Assembly: GCF_003464595.1 (NCBI RefSeq)
Contig: NZ_QRZF01000013.1
Span: 1-64,000, forward strand
DNA from: Bacteroides intestinalis
GTDB taxonomy: Bacteria > Bacteroidota > Bacteroidia > Bacteroidales > Bacteroidaceae
DNA length: 64,000 nucleotides
Direction: 5' to 3'
In this document: piece after piece, positions 8,186-17,156 of the stretch
Position numbering within the stretch: the first letter of the stretch is position 1
Layout: each line of letters opens with the position of its first letter
Made by a program: the position numbers and the translations under genes
Notes under the pieces: model-generated
The model's database searches: none
What the model was told of the DNA's origin: nothing
The model's input: only the letters and a program-made list of their open reading frames with translations

Positions 8186-9889
8186 CTACTTACAATGCTT
8201 CTCAATCAAGGCATCAACGTTCGGATCACCCAGTTCTTTTGCTTTCGCAAAACTAGCACAAGCCTCCTTATTCTGTTTCAACTGCAATTGTGCAACTCCC
8301 ATCAAACGGTAAGCTTCAGCATATTTAGGATCAATTGTCAAGGCATCTTTCAGAACTTTAATAGCTTCTTCATTTCTACCCACGCGAATATTCACCGCAG
8401 CAAGTTCCGAACGATAAGTCAACTCATTCGGATTGAGTTCAATAGCTTTTGCCATATCATCCAACGCACGTTGGAATTGTTTTGCCTGGAAAGCAGCTTG
8501 TTCACGGTAATAGTAGAACACATCGTTCACATTACCACGCACAGCTTTATAATATTCATCATAATCAAGCATTGCATTACGCCCCTGTCCGGCATTCATG
8601 CGTGCTTGGGCACGTTCCAACAGATAAGGGGCAGCATCTTCAGTGTACGGTTGCAGGCAATGTGCTATACAGCTATCCATCAAAGCCAGCACTTCTTCCG
8701 GAGCTGCTTCCATCAATTCTTTTGTCTTAGCAGCACTGAAGAATGTAGCAGGAGAAACAATATTGGTTTTATTTACTTTCTCATAACTGGCAAGAGCTGC
8801 TGCATAGTCTTTTTTAGCAAACTGAATATCGCCTTCCAACTGAACATAAACCGGAAGTTCCTCAATTGCTATTGCTTTATGAACTTCATCCAATGCTTTG
8901 TCATATGTCCAATCTTTATAGGTGGTTTCCGGTTTAGTCAACTGATAATTATAAATTAATTTGGCACGATTGAAGTATGCATCATCTTTCTTTTGTGCTA
9001 CCTCAAGTGCCTTATCTATATCAGCAGCCACCTTATCCATCGAACTTATTTCTTTCGACAAATACATTTGACTGTTGGCACGACGAAGATAACCATCGGC
9101 ACTGTTAGGATACTGGGCAATAAAATCATTCAGCAATTCGGCATATTTCTCCGGGGTTAGTTGTGAAGAAGCCATATAAAGATATACCAGCGCTTGTTCT
9201 TCTGTATCGGGCAATGCTTTCTTAATGCCAATACTTGATAAAGCATGATCATTAAAAGAAAGAGGACTGATCTTTTGAGCCATAGCATAATCAGCACCTA
9301 CCGCATAGCAAATGGTAGCTGTATCTTTTCCTGAAGATTTCTGTGCAAGACCGAAAACTTGTCCGTCAGCAGTCATTACCGGACAACTTACCATCTTGTC
9401 TTTCAGATGCATATTAAGCGTATAATAATGGTATTGTCCCTCTACCTTAGATTCTTCTTTCACCTGTCCGGTAGTATAAGAACGGTCCTTCTGTGTAGAA
9501 TAAGGCAGCAAGTAGACACTTGTACCTACAGTCGGAGCCGTAGGAGATACCACTAATGCAGGTACTTTTTTCCCTGAGATCGCTACACGGAACTTCACAA
9601 CATCGTACATGTCGTTTGCTCCCATGATAACTTCCACAGGCATTTGTGCCCCCTCTGAATTAATGACTACGGCACGTTGCGCACCTTTAAACAGGCTATA
9701 ATCAGACAGAGCCATCCCATCCTCGGTAACAAAAAATCCGTTTCCCGTATTGAGTATCTTATCACTCTCGTCGTACGTGACTACCGAGAAAACAGCACGC
9801 TTGGCTTTTTCCACCCATTTGGGTGCCTGAGCTACACTCCACTGTGCCAGCAAACAGAGGGCGAGCGTCAACAACAAGTTCTTTTTCAT
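8186..9889 (-). CDS. Secreted TPR protein with degenerate trypsin-like domain
   Basis: A 567-residue protein with a signal peptide (about 1-20, ending SVAQA). Residues 22-205 follow the trypsin/HtrA layout (AVFSVVTYDE, GNGFFVTEDGMALSDY, YDVVKFRV, then a C-terminal strand pair), but the catalytic residues have gone: the TNYH-type histidine motif reads LSDYSL and the GNSGGP-type serine motif reads KMVSCPVM. It is thus probably a pseudoprotease used for binding. Residues about 235-567 hold TPR-like helices, clearest in the last three (ALDDMAKAIELNPNE, AIKVLKDALTIDPKY, ACASFAKAKELGDP). It follows rlmB by 3 bases, so it is the last gene of an operon. Confidence 0.8.
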   Translation of the reverse strand: MKKNLLLTLALCLLAQWSVAQAPKWVEKAKRAVFSVVTYDESDKILNTGNGFFVTEDGMALSDYSLFKGAQRAVVINSEGAQMPVEVIMGANDMYDVVKFRVAISGKKVPALVVSPTAPTVGTSVYLLPYSTQKDRSYTTGQVKEESKVEGQYHYYTLNMHLKDKMVSCPVMTADGQVFGLAQKSSGKDTATICYAVGADYAMAQKISPLSFNDHALSSIGIKKALPDTEEQALVYLYMASSQLTPEKYAELLNDFIAQYPNSADGYLRRANSQMYLSKEISSMDKVAADIDKALEVAQKKDDAYFNRAKLIYNYQLTKPETTYKDWTYDKALDEVHKAIAIEELPVYVQLEGDIQFAKKDYAAALASYEKVNKTNIVSPATFFSAAKTKELMEAAPEEVLALMDSCIAHCLQPYTEDAAPYLLERAQARMNAGQGRNAMLDYDEYYKAVRGNVNDVFYYYREQAAFQAKQFQRALDDMAKAIELNPNELTYRSELAAVNIRVGRNEEAIKVLKDALTIDPKYAEAYRLMGVAQLQLKQNKEACASFAKAKELGDPNVDALIEKHCK

Positions 9890-9892
9890 ATC

Positions 9893-10633
9893 TTAGTTGG
9901 TTCTTTGTTTCACAGCTTCATAAATCAAAATACCTGCCGCAACAGAAACATTGAGCGACTCGATAGTACCCAGCATCGGGATTTTCACCCATTCATCACA
10001 AAGAGCCAGGTTCTCATAGGAAACACCTTTATCCTCAGCTCCCATTATGATACACATCGGTCCCGTATAATCAGCTTTGGTATAATCATAGTCCCCCTTT
10101 TCCGTAGCTGCCACAATGCGGAAACCACTATCTTTGAGATATTGCAATGTAGTCTTCAGATTCTGCTCACGGCAAACCGGCAGCACATGCAATGCCCCGG
10201 CAGATGTTTTCATTGCATCTGCATTCACCGTTACACTTCCTTTAGCAGGAATGATAACAGCATCTACCGCTGCACACTCACAGGTACGGGCTATGGCACC
10301 AAAGTTACGAACATCGGTCACACCATCCAACATGACGAACAACGGATTCTTGCCTTCTTCGAAAAGGAAGGGCACCAAATCTTCTGTCTTCTGATACGTA
10401 ACGGATGAAATAAAAGCAATCACCCCTTGATGGTTCTTACGGGTAATGCGGTTAATGCGTTCCACCGGAACACGTTGCACCGGAATCAAAGTTCCTTTTA
10501 ATGCAGCAAAAAGTTCTTTGGATAAATCGCTCTGAATGTCTTTCTTCACCAGAATCTTATCGATTTCCTTTCCTGCCTGTATTGCTTCTATCACAGCGCG
10601 AACGCCGAAAATCATTTCACTCTTATCAACCAT
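9893..10633 (-). CDS. rlmB: TrmH-family RNA methyltransferase, RlmB type
   Basis: A 246-residue SPOUT methyltransferase. RlmB methylates the 2'-hydroxyl of a conserved guanosine in 23S rRNA. An N-terminal substrate-binding domain (FGVRAVIEAIQAGKEIDKI) precedes the catalytic domain with motif 1 NFGAIARTCECAAVD, motif 2 IIMGAEDKGVS and motif 3 IPMLGTIESLNVSVAAGI, which together form the trefoil knot that binds S-adenosylmethionine. Length fits RlmB. It lies between recN (37 bases upstream) and the TPR gene (3 bases downstream). Confidence 0.88.
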   Translation of the reverse strand: MVDKSEMIFGVRAVIEAIQAGKEIDKILVKKDIQSDLSKELFAALKGTLIPVQRVPVERINRITRKNHQGVIAFISSVTYQKTEDLVPFLFEEGKNPLFVMLDGVTDVRNFGAIARTCECAAVDAVIIPAKGSVTVNADAMKTSAGALHVLPVCREQNLKTTLQYLKDSGFRIVAATEKGDYDYTKADYTGPMCIIMGAEDKGVSYENLALCDEWVKIPMLGTIESLNVSVAAGILIYEAVKQRTN

Positions 10634-10670
10634 CTTTGAGAATTAAAAATTAATAATTTAAAATTAAAGG

Positions 10671-12335
10671 CTATCTTTTGATACCAAGAAGCGCCTTTGC
10701 ATTATTCAAAGCAGCTTCTGTCAAAGTAGCACCACTTAGCATATGGGCTATTTCCTCTACCCTCTCCTCATCTGCCAGACGGCGTATGTGGCTGTTGGTT
10801 TCGGTTTCATTATCTTGTTTATATACTTTATAATGTGCACATCCACGCGCAGCAATTTGCGGCAGATGGGTAATACTGATTACCTGGCGATCCTGTTCGC
10901 CCATTTCCTGCATAATATCCGCCATACGGTCGGCAATCTCACCGGATACTCCTGTATCTATTTCATCGAATACAATAGTGGGCAATTTCACCGCACCGGC
11001 TATCATAGCCTTGATGGACAGCATGACACGTGCAATCTCACCACCGGAAGCTACCGATGAAATGCTTTGCAATGCGCCGTTCTTATTGGCAGAAAAGAGA
11101 AAGTTTACAGTATCTTCACCGTGTACGCCAGGCTCTTTTCTCATTCCCATTTCCACCTGAAAACGCACATTAGGCATACCCAGCGGAACCAAACGTGAAG
11201 CCATCTGCTTCTCTACTTCACGGGCAGCACCGGCACGGGCTTTGGTAAGAACAGCAGCCTGTTTTTTCACCTTATTATATAAGGTATCACAAAGAGTGGT
11301 CAACTCACCGATGCGTTCATCATAAGAAGTAATGGCTGCCAACTTTGCTGCATATTCCTCAGTAAGCGCCAGCAACTCTTCTACGGTAGTTACTCTATGC
11401 TTTTGCTGTAAGGTATAAATCAGATTCAACCGATCGTTCACCTCTTCCAGACGCTCAGGGTTAAACTCGACATCCTCTTCCTGAGAAGAAACCTCCTGAG
11501 AAACATCTTTCAATTCAATATATGTACTTTCCAGACGTTCAGCAAGTTCTGTAGCCGAAGAATAGACCTTTTGCAGACCAAGCATTGTATTCAGACTTTC
11601 CTTCAACCCAGCCAGCAAACCGCCTTCATCAGAGGTCAGCAACTGCCCGACGCGGAACAAACCGGCCTTTATTTCTTCAGCATGGCTCAATGTATCCGTC
11701 TCTTGTTCCAGTTCTTCCTGTTCACCTGCAGATAAATTCGCTTCTTCCAACTGTTCCAACTGGAAACGGATATAGTCTTCATCTGCCTTATTCTGCTCTG
11801 CACGGGCTATAAGTTCAGCCAGGTCCTGTTGTGCCTGCTTCCATTCTCTGTACAAAGATTGATAAGCGGAAAGTTGTTCATCATTATGAGACAATATATC
11901 GAGTACATTCAACTGGAATCCTTCTTTATTCAACAAAAGATTCTGGTGCTGAGAGTGCACGTCAATTAACTGTTCCCCAAGTTCTTTCATTTGTACAAGC
12001 GAAGCCGGAGTATCATTGATAAAGGCACGGCTCTTGCCGGATGCATACACCTCACGACGCAAGATACACTCTTCTTCATATTCCAGTTCATTCTCTTCAA
12101 AAAAAGGCTCCATACCATAAGCTGAAATATCAAAACGGGCCTCAATCACACACTTCGATGCACCCTGGCGAATGGCTTTTACTTCGGCACGCTGACCCAG
12201 CAACAAGCCGATAGCACCCAGTATGATAGACTTACCGGCACCCGTCTCACCCGTGATAACGGAGAAACCTGCACCAAAGCTAATATCAAGCTTTTCTATA
12301 AGCGCGTAATTCTGTATGTAAAGCGAACGTAACAT
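10671..12335 (-). CDS. recN: DNA repair protein RecN
   Basis: A 554-residue SMC-like ATPase that tethers DNA ends in double-strand break repair. Walker A is GETGAGKS at 29-36. The central region (about 170-370) is rich in E, Q, L and A and predicted coiled coil. The C-terminal half has the ABC signature SVASGGEIARVMLS and Walker B IVFDEIDTGVSG. The IDVHSQHQNLLL segment is typical of RecN. It sits in the minus-strand block after DUF4835, with the start ATG at 12335. Confidence 0.96.
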   Translation of the reverse strand: MLRSLYIQNYALIEKLDISFGAGFSVITGETGAGKSIILGAIGLLLGQRAEVKAIRQGASKCVIEARFDISAYGMEPFFEENELEYEEECILRREVYASGKSRAFINDTPASLVQMKELGEQLIDVHSQHQNLLLNKEGFQLNVLDILSHNDEQLSAYQSLYREWKQAQQDLAELIARAEQNKADEDYIRFQLEQLEEANLSAGEQEELEQETDTLSHAEEIKAGLFRVGQLLTSDEGGLLAGLKESLNTMLGLQKVYSSATELAERLESTYIELKDVSQEVSSQEEDVEFNPERLEEVNDRLNLIYTLQQKHRVTTVEELLALTEEYAAKLAAITSYDERIGELTTLCDTLYNKVKKQAAVLTKARAGAAREVEKQMASRLVPLGMPNVRFQVEMGMRKEPGVHGEDTVNFLFSANKNGALQSISSVASGGEIARVMLSIKAMIAGAVKLPTIVFDEIDTGVSGEIADRMADIMQEMGEQDRQVISITHLPQIAARGCAHYKVYKQDNETETNSHIRRLADEERVEEIAHMLSGATLTEAALNNAKALLGIKR

Positions 12336-12371
12336 GACTTATTTACAATTTTAAATCTTACTCACTTCCTA

Positions 12372-13274
12372 TTATTGTTTTATCTTTTCCCACTCGGTAG
12401 TCAACGAAGGATTGACAGAAGAAAGCAGCTCACAAACCTCTTCTTTTTCCTTCATTGCAGCACGGGAATAAAGATTAATCAATTCATCTTTTTTTGTTTC
12501 AGTAAACAAACCGGGCAATGCCGACATAGGTTTATTCTGCTGCGCCTCTTTCAGACCACTAAGCATAGAGGTTATTGTAGCACGGGCACGGGCAGCATTC
12601 ACTGAAAGTTCATCCATACCTGTACGATGATACCCATACATCAATTTACGCAAAGGCGTCATACCATCTTCCAGATAATCGGAAACCAACGCATAACGAT
12701 TCCGACTGCTATCGAACGCTTTCCAACCGGTTTCACCAAGATTCTGTGCAGCTGTTACAATATCTTCAGCCGCCCGAAAAACCTCCGTACCACCTTGTGG
12801 AGCCATCGTGTCCATGTCCAGTCCGATAATCATATAAGCATAATAAGCAATTACTGCCGTCAGATTACTGTCAATAACATTATCCCGCAGTTCCAGCGGA
12901 TCAAACTCACGATAGTTGAAAGCAACATCCGTATCTTTAAAGCTAAAAACTACCGTCTGATAACCGGATTGCCAGACAGGGCGTGTAGACTGCACTATCA
13001 ACTCACATTTCCAACGCCCGTCCGCCTCATTATACTCTTTCACAGTCAAGTTCATAGAGCAACGAATCCGTTCATTCATTTCATACTGCGCCTGTGTCCA
13101 CCGACGGGTATTGATAAACTCCATCAAAGCATTTTCAAGCGTAGTGAAAACCTGTGTACTCGTACCTTGTATCTGAGAATAATTCACCGTAAATTTACAA
13201 TTCAGTTCCTGGGCAGCAGACTTTAACACCACCACAACCAGAAGCAGAATCATATAAAGTATCTTATTCCTCAC
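12372..13274 (-). CDS. DUF4835 family secreted protein
   Basis: A 300-residue protein with an N-terminal signal peptide (about 1-21, ending KSAAQ). It matches the Bacteroidetes DUF4835 family (ELNCKFTVNYSQIQGT near the N-terminus; YYAYMIIGLDMDTMAPQGG in the middle). No enzymatic motif is seen. The family is found beside coaBC and recN in Bacteroidetes, as here, 9 bases after coaBC. An envelope role is likely, but the exact function is unknown. Confidence 0.85.
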   Translation of the reverse strand: MRNKILYMILLLVVVVLKSAAQELNCKFTVNYSQIQGTSTQVFTTLENALMEFINTRRWTQAQYEMNERIRCSMNLTVKEYNEADGRWKCELIVQSTRPVWQSGYQTVVFSFKDTDVAFNYREFDPLELRDNVIDSNLTAVIAYYAYMIIGLDMDTMAPQGGTEVFRAAEDIVTAAQNLGETGWKAFDSSRNRYALVSDYLEDGMTPLRKLMYGYHRTGMDELSVNAARARATITSMLSGLKEAQQNKPMSALPGLFTETKKDELINLYSRAAMKEKEEVCELLSSVNPSLTTEWEKIKQ

Positions 13275-13283
13275 TAGCTATAT

Positions 13284-14498
13284 TTACTTATTCTTCAATA
13301 CTTCCACCAGACGATCTACAATATCCGCAGCTACTTCCGCTTTTGATTTCAACGGAAAGTCCGTCTTACTTTCACGGTCGATGATACTGATTTTATTCGT
13401 ATCGCACCGGAAACCGGCCCCCTTATCATTCAGGGAATTCAACACGATAAAATCCAGATTCTTCCGTTGCAACTTATCTTCAGCATTATGCAGCTCGTCA
13501 TTCGTTTCCAAAGCAAAACCTACCAGCACCTGGCGATCTTTCTTCATCTGTCCCAGACAAGCGGCTATGTCTTTCGTAGGTTTCAAACGCAACGTCATTT
13601 CCCCTTCCTTTTCCCGCTTTATCTTGGCATCAGCAACCTGTTCCGGTGTAAAATCGGCAACAGCAGCCGAAAGAATAGCGGCATCAGCCTCCATAAAAAA
13701 GTTACACGCCGTAGCATACATCTGATCTGCCGATTCCACTGCAAACCAATTTGCCGGATATTTCAATTGCTGTTGCACCGGACCTGATATCATAATGACC
13801 TTAGCTCCGCGGGCAGCACATTCATCTGCAATAGCAAACCCCATCTTACCGGAAGAATAATTCCCGATAAAACGTACCGGATCGATCTTCTCATAAGTAG
13901 GTCCGGCAGTGATCATAATGGTCTTACCTCGCAAATCACCTTCTTTCCCGGCAAAATAATTCGCCAGATGTTGAATAATGACTTCCGGTTCTTCCATACG
14001 CCCCTTACCTACCAGATGGCTGGCAAGTTCTCCTGTACCCGGTTCTATAATATGATTTCCATAAGAACGAAGCGTATCCAGATTCTTTTGCGTAGAAGGG
14101 TGGGCATACATATCGAGATCCATGGCAGGTGCCACAAATACCGGAGCTTTAGCCGACAAATAAGTCGTTATCAGCATATTGTCAGCCACACCGTTGGCCA
14201 TCTTGCCAATTGTTGAAGCAGTAGCCGGAGCTATAAGCATAGCATCCGCCCATAAGCCCAGATCCACATGGCTATTCCATGTACCGTCACGCTGGGCAAA
14301 AAACTCACTGATAACCGGTTTACCCGTCAGCGCCGAAAGCGTAATTGGAGTTATAAATTCTTTCCCCGCAGGAGTTATGACAACCTGTACTTCAGCACCT
14401 TGTTTTATCAACCCCCGGATTATATAACAAGCTTTATAGGCAGCAATACTTCCGGTTATACCTAATACAATTTTCTTCCCTTTCAGTGTATTCGCCAT
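13284..14498 (-). CDS. coaBC: CoaBC: phosphopantothenoylcysteine decarboxylase/synthetase
   Basis: A 404-residue bifunctional coenzyme A enzyme. The N-terminal flavoprotein domain (about 6-180, CoaC) has the catalytic histidine H77 in WNSHVDLG, the PATAST-type motif (APATASTIGKMANG) and PAMDLDMY. The C-terminal domain (about 190-404, CoaB) has ITAGPTYEKIDPVRFIGN and LKPTKDIAACLG. In the CoaC flap the motif that usually reads ACG...GRM here reads LASHLVGKGRM (S160), so the usual reducing cysteine is absent. It is in an operon: the exonuclease stops 4 bases upstream and DUF4835 follows 9 bases downstream. Confidence 0.95.
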   Translation of the reverse strand: MANTLKGKKIVLGITGSIAAYKACYIIRGLIKQGAEVQVVITPAGKEFITPITLSALTGKPVISEFFAQRDGTWNSHVDLGLWADAMLIAPATASTIGKMANGVADNMLITTYLSAKAPVFVAPAMDLDMYAHPSTQKNLDTLRSYGNHIIEPGTGELASHLVGKGRMEEPEVIIQHLANYFAGKEGDLRGKTIMITAGPTYEKIDPVRFIGNYSSGKMGFAIADECAARGAKVIMISGPVQQQLKYPANWFAVESADQMYATACNFFMEADAAILSAAVADFTPEQVADAKIKREKEGEMTLRLKPTKDIAACLGQMKKDRQVLVGFALETNDELHNAEDKLQRKNLDFIVLNSLNDKGAGFRCDTNKISIIDRESKTDFPLKSKAEVAADIVDRLVEVLKNK

Positions 14499-14502
14499 GA
14501 TA

Positions 14503-15273
14503 CTACTTATTAGTTAATTCACGTAAACGAATCTTAGTCAACATTGCCTTGGTATTCAGTGTAAAGTCGCTGTTCAGTATCCAGCTATAATAACCCGGAT
14601 CACGCTTCAATACATCTGTCACCGACATCCCTTTGTATTTCCCAAAGTTGAATACTTCCACGCCATTATCATCATAAACCATACGTCCGGCAAAATCCAC
14701 ATTCTTGTTAAAGCTGGAATATTCAGCCAGGAAAGCGATGTCATTCTGCAATTCCGAATAGCGGTCCAGCTGTGCCATCAGCACCTCGTAAGTGGCTTGT
14801 GTATCAGCTGCCGCCGTATGTGCATCCTCCAAATTCTTTCCACAATAGAATTTATAAGCAGCAGAAAGTGTACGTTGCTCCAATTTATGGAAAATGACCT
14901 GTACATCCACAAACTTGCGGCGACTCAGGTCAATATCTACACCGGCACGAAGAAATTCTTCCGCCAGCACGGGAATATCAAAACGGTTGGAATTAAATCC
15001 TGCCAGGTCACATCCTTCTATATCATTGGCAATGGTACGGGCCACTTCCTTGAAGGTAGGGCAATCTACCACATCTGCATCATAGATACCATGAACGGCA
15101 GATGCGCCTTCGGGAATATGCATTTCCGGATTAATACGAAGTGTTTTTGCTTCCTCATTACCATTGGGATGTACTTTGAGATAACAGATTTCAACGATAC
15201 GGTCTACATTGATACTCGTTCCGGTCGTCTCTAAATCAAAAAAAACAATCGGGTTTTTGAGGTTTAATTTCAT
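14503..15273 (-). CDS. DnaQ-like 3'-5' exonuclease
   Basis: A 256-residue DEDDh exonuclease. D13 and E15 in FFDLETTG, D99 in SNRFDIPVL, and H152 and D157 in EDAHTAAADT supply the complete metal-binding and catalytic set. The C-terminal 80 residues form an extra domain (VFNFGKYKGMSVTDVLKRDPGYYSWIL) that is common in Bacteroidetes exonucleases of this type. It may act as a proofreading subunit of DNA polymerase III or as a separate repair exonuclease. Its place between dnaN and coaBC fits replication. Confidence 0.9.
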   Translation of the reverse strand: MKLNLKNPIVFFDLETTGTSINVDRIVEICYLKVHPNGNEEAKTLRINPEMHIPEGASAVHGIYDADVVDCPTFKEVARTIANDIEGCDLAGFNSNRFDIPVLAEEFLRAGVDIDLSRRKFVDVQVIFHKLEQRTLSAAYKFYCGKNLEDAHTAAADTQATYEVLMAQLDRYSELQNDIAFLAEYSSFNKNVDFAGRMVYDDNGVEVFNFGKYKGMSVTDVLKRDPGYYSWILNSDFTLNTKAMLTKIRLRELTNK

Positions 15274-15291
15274 TATTCTTCTATTTTACAG

Positions 15292-15373
15292 TTGACAAGG
15301 GAACGAGTTGACAAGGGAACAAGGCATTCCCGGCATAACAGCACAGCCCTTGTCTCCTTGTCAACTCGTTCCT
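15292..15373. repeat. Inverted repeat with tandem words in its arm
   Basis: AGGAACGAGTTGACAAGG (15299-15316 region) pairs perfectly over 18 bases with CCTTGTCAACTCGTTCCT (15356-15373). The left side also contains TTGACAAGGGAAC twice, 17 bases apart (15292 and 15309). It lies between the exonuclease and dnaN, immediately after the dnaN stop, and may act as a terminator or processing site. No T run follows on the minus strand. Confidence 0.7.
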
Positions 15374-15392
15374 CGTTAACTCTATTATTTTT

Positions 15393-16517
15393 TTAATCAT
15401 TCAGCATCATCGGCATCAGCAGCATCAGCAAGTCCTCATTTTCTTCTTGTTCAACGGGGATGATGACACCTGCACGTGACGGGTCTGCCAGTTCAATTAT
15501 CACTTCATCAGCAGCAATATTATTCAAAATATCAATCAGGAAAGTCGATTTAAATCCGATACTCATCGGATTGCCATCATACTGGCAAGCCAGAGTTTCT
15601 TCGGCAGAAGTAGAGAAATCAATGTCCTGGGCCGAAATCACAATCTGATTGGGCTGCATACGCAACTTGATAAGGCTGCTTGCCTGTGACGAGAAAATAG
15701 ATACACGACGCAGTGCACCTACCAGCTGCATACGGTCCACAGTCACTTTATAAGGATTATTCTGCGGTATTACCGAATTATAATTAGGATAACGTCCTTC
15801 AATCAGACGACATACCATACGGTATTTCTCCAATGTAAATACAGCATTACGCTCATCGAACTCAATAACAACCTGTCCTTGTTCTTTAGGCAACAGGTTC
15901 TTAATCAACGAAGCCGGTTTTTTAGGCAGAATAAATGCTGCACGTTCATTACCTTTGGCCGCTAATGTTTTGCAACGTACCAGTTTGTGACCATCAGATG
16001 CCACCATTGTAATATCTTCTGTGGTGATATCAAAATAGATACCATTCATCACCGGACGAAGTTCATCATCAGCCGTAGCAAATACGGCACGATTAATGCC
16101 ACCCAACAATACGGATGCTTCCATCTCTACACGTACGGCATTATCGCCCAGCATAGCCGATTGAGGAAATTCATCGGCATTTTGCCCCATCAGACTATAC
16201 TTACCGTTTTGATACTGTACTGTGATTTCCAAGGAATCAGTATTCACTTCAAACGACAGCGGTTGCTCAGGGATTTCCTTCAAAGCATCCAGGATTGTTT
16301 TAGCAGCCACGGCAAAACGTCCGTCAGCATCACTTTCATTCACTTCAACTGATGTTACCATCGTCGTTTCACTATCAGAAACAGTAATCGACAATGTTCC
16401 ATCTTTCAGTTCAAAGAGGAAACAATCCAAAATGGGCAACGCATTCTTCGAATTAATCACACGGCTGATAGCCTGTAAATGGCTGGAGAGCGCAGTACTC
16501 GAAACGATAAATTTCAT
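15393..16517 (-). CDS. dnaN: DNA polymerase III beta clamp
   Basis: A 374-residue sliding clamp of three similar domains that encircles DNA and tethers the polymerase. MKFIVSSTALSSHLQAISRVINSKN at the start, ATADDELRPVMNGIYFDI in domain 2 and the C-terminal LLMLLMPMMLND are typical of Bacteroidetes clamps. Length fits the family. It has a strong promoter at 16580-16612 and is not next to dnaA or recF, so the window is not shown to contain the origin. Confidence 0.96.
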   Translation of the reverse strand: MKFIVSSTALSSHLQAISRVINSKNALPILDCFLFELKDGTLSITVSDSETTMVTSVEVNESDADGRFAVAAKTILDALKEIPEQPLSFEVNTDSLEITVQYQNGKYSLMGQNADEFPQSAMLGDNAVRVEMEASVLLGGINRAVFATADDELRPVMNGIYFDITTEDITMVASDGHKLVRCKTLAAKGNERAAFILPKKPASLIKNLLPKEQGQVVIEFDERNAVFTLEKYRMVCRLIEGRYPNYNSVIPQNNPYKVTVDRMQLVGALRRVSIFSSQASSLIKLRMQPNQIVISAQDIDFSTSAEETLACQYDGNPMSIGFKSTFLIDILNNIAADEVIIELADPSRAGVIIPVEQEENEDLLMLLMPMMLND

Positions 16518-16579
16518 ATGTTCTGTGTATTTAAGTTTTATATTATTCCCTATTCGTACTATAACTTCATAGTATCGGA

Positions 16580-16612
16580 CAAAGTTACAAAAAAAGATCT
16601 TCCCACAACAAA
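16580..16612 (-). promoter_or_regulatory. dnaN promoter
   Basis: On the minus strand TTTG (16609-16612), 21 bases, then TAACTTTG (16580-16587) match the Bacteroides primary promoter consensus. The leader to the dnaN start is about 55 bases. The DUF3127 gene starts about 100 bases away on the other strand. Confidence 0.75.
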
Positions 16613-16694
16613 GAAAATTAAGAAAAAACGCCCGGAACTTCTCCGGATTTCCCTAAAAAATTGTAACTTCGCCGCATCATTTAAAAAGAATGCA

Positions 16695-17069
16695 ATGGAA
16701 TTTACAGGAAAAATTATCGCTATACTCCAGCCAAGAGGCGGAGTGGCAAAGTCGGGCAATGAGTGGAAAGCACAAGAATACGTGATTGAAGACCACGGCC
16801 AATATCCCCGCAAAATGTGTTTCGATGTTTTCGGAGCAGACAAAATAGAACAGTTTAACATCCAGATGGGCGAAGAACTGACCGTATCATTTGATGTGGA
16901 TGCACGCCAATGGCAAGACCGTTGGTTCAACAGTATCCGTGCATGGAAAGTAGAGCGTGTCAGCGCTGCAGCTCCTGCCGGTGTACCGGGTGCACCTGTT
17001 CCGCCACCGGCACCGACTGCCGCACCGGAATTCCTGGCAGGTGATGCTAAAGACGACCTACCATTCTAA
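16695..17069 (+). CDS. DUF3127 protein with SSB-like C-terminal tail
   Basis: A 124-residue protein; the ATG at 16695 (MEFTGKIIAIL) is chosen because the longer frame starts inside the dnaN promoter. Residues 1-90 match DUF3127, with an OB-fold-like strand order ending in DVDARQWQDRWFNSIRAWKV. A Pro/Ala-rich linker (about 95-113) leads to the acidic tip GDAKDDLPF, close to the DDIPF-type tip through which SSB proteins recruit repair factors. DNA or protein binding is inferred from this. It is divergent from dnaN and ends at a bidirectional terminator. Confidence 0.82.
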   Translation: MEFTGKIIAILQPRGGVAKSGNEWKAQEYVIEDHGQYPRKMCFDVFGADKIEQFNIQMGEELTVSFDVDARQWQDRWFNSIRAWKVERVSAAAPAGVPGAPVPPPAPTAAPEFLAGDAKDDLPF

Positions 17070-17092
17070 AGTATATAAAATTCAGGTATAAT

Positions 17093-17123
17093 AAAAAAGA
17101 GGAGAATAATTCTCCTCTTTTTT
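17093..17123. terminator. Bidirectional terminator
   Basis: A perfect 15-bp stem around a single base (A17108): six A, GAGGAGAAT, then ATTCTCCTC and six T. The A and T ends let it act on both strands, which fits its place between the convergent DUF3127 and DUF3352-like genes. Confidence 0.88.
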
Positions 17124-17156
17124 ATTATATAATTACAGGTATTTTGAACCTCCCAT

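Noticed and set aside
8006-8959. 317-codon open frame on the plus strand
   Set aside because: It is antisense to the TPR gene over most of its length, starts in a gap, has a Phe/Ile/Ser/Cys-rich composition, and matches no family.
12627-13226. 199-codon open frame antisense to DUF4835
   Set aside because: It is a shadow of the recognised gene and has no start signal or motif.
15393-16517. Replication origin near dnaN
   Set aside because: No dnaA gene or DnaA-box cluster was seen beside dnaN, which in Bacteroides need not be near the origin.
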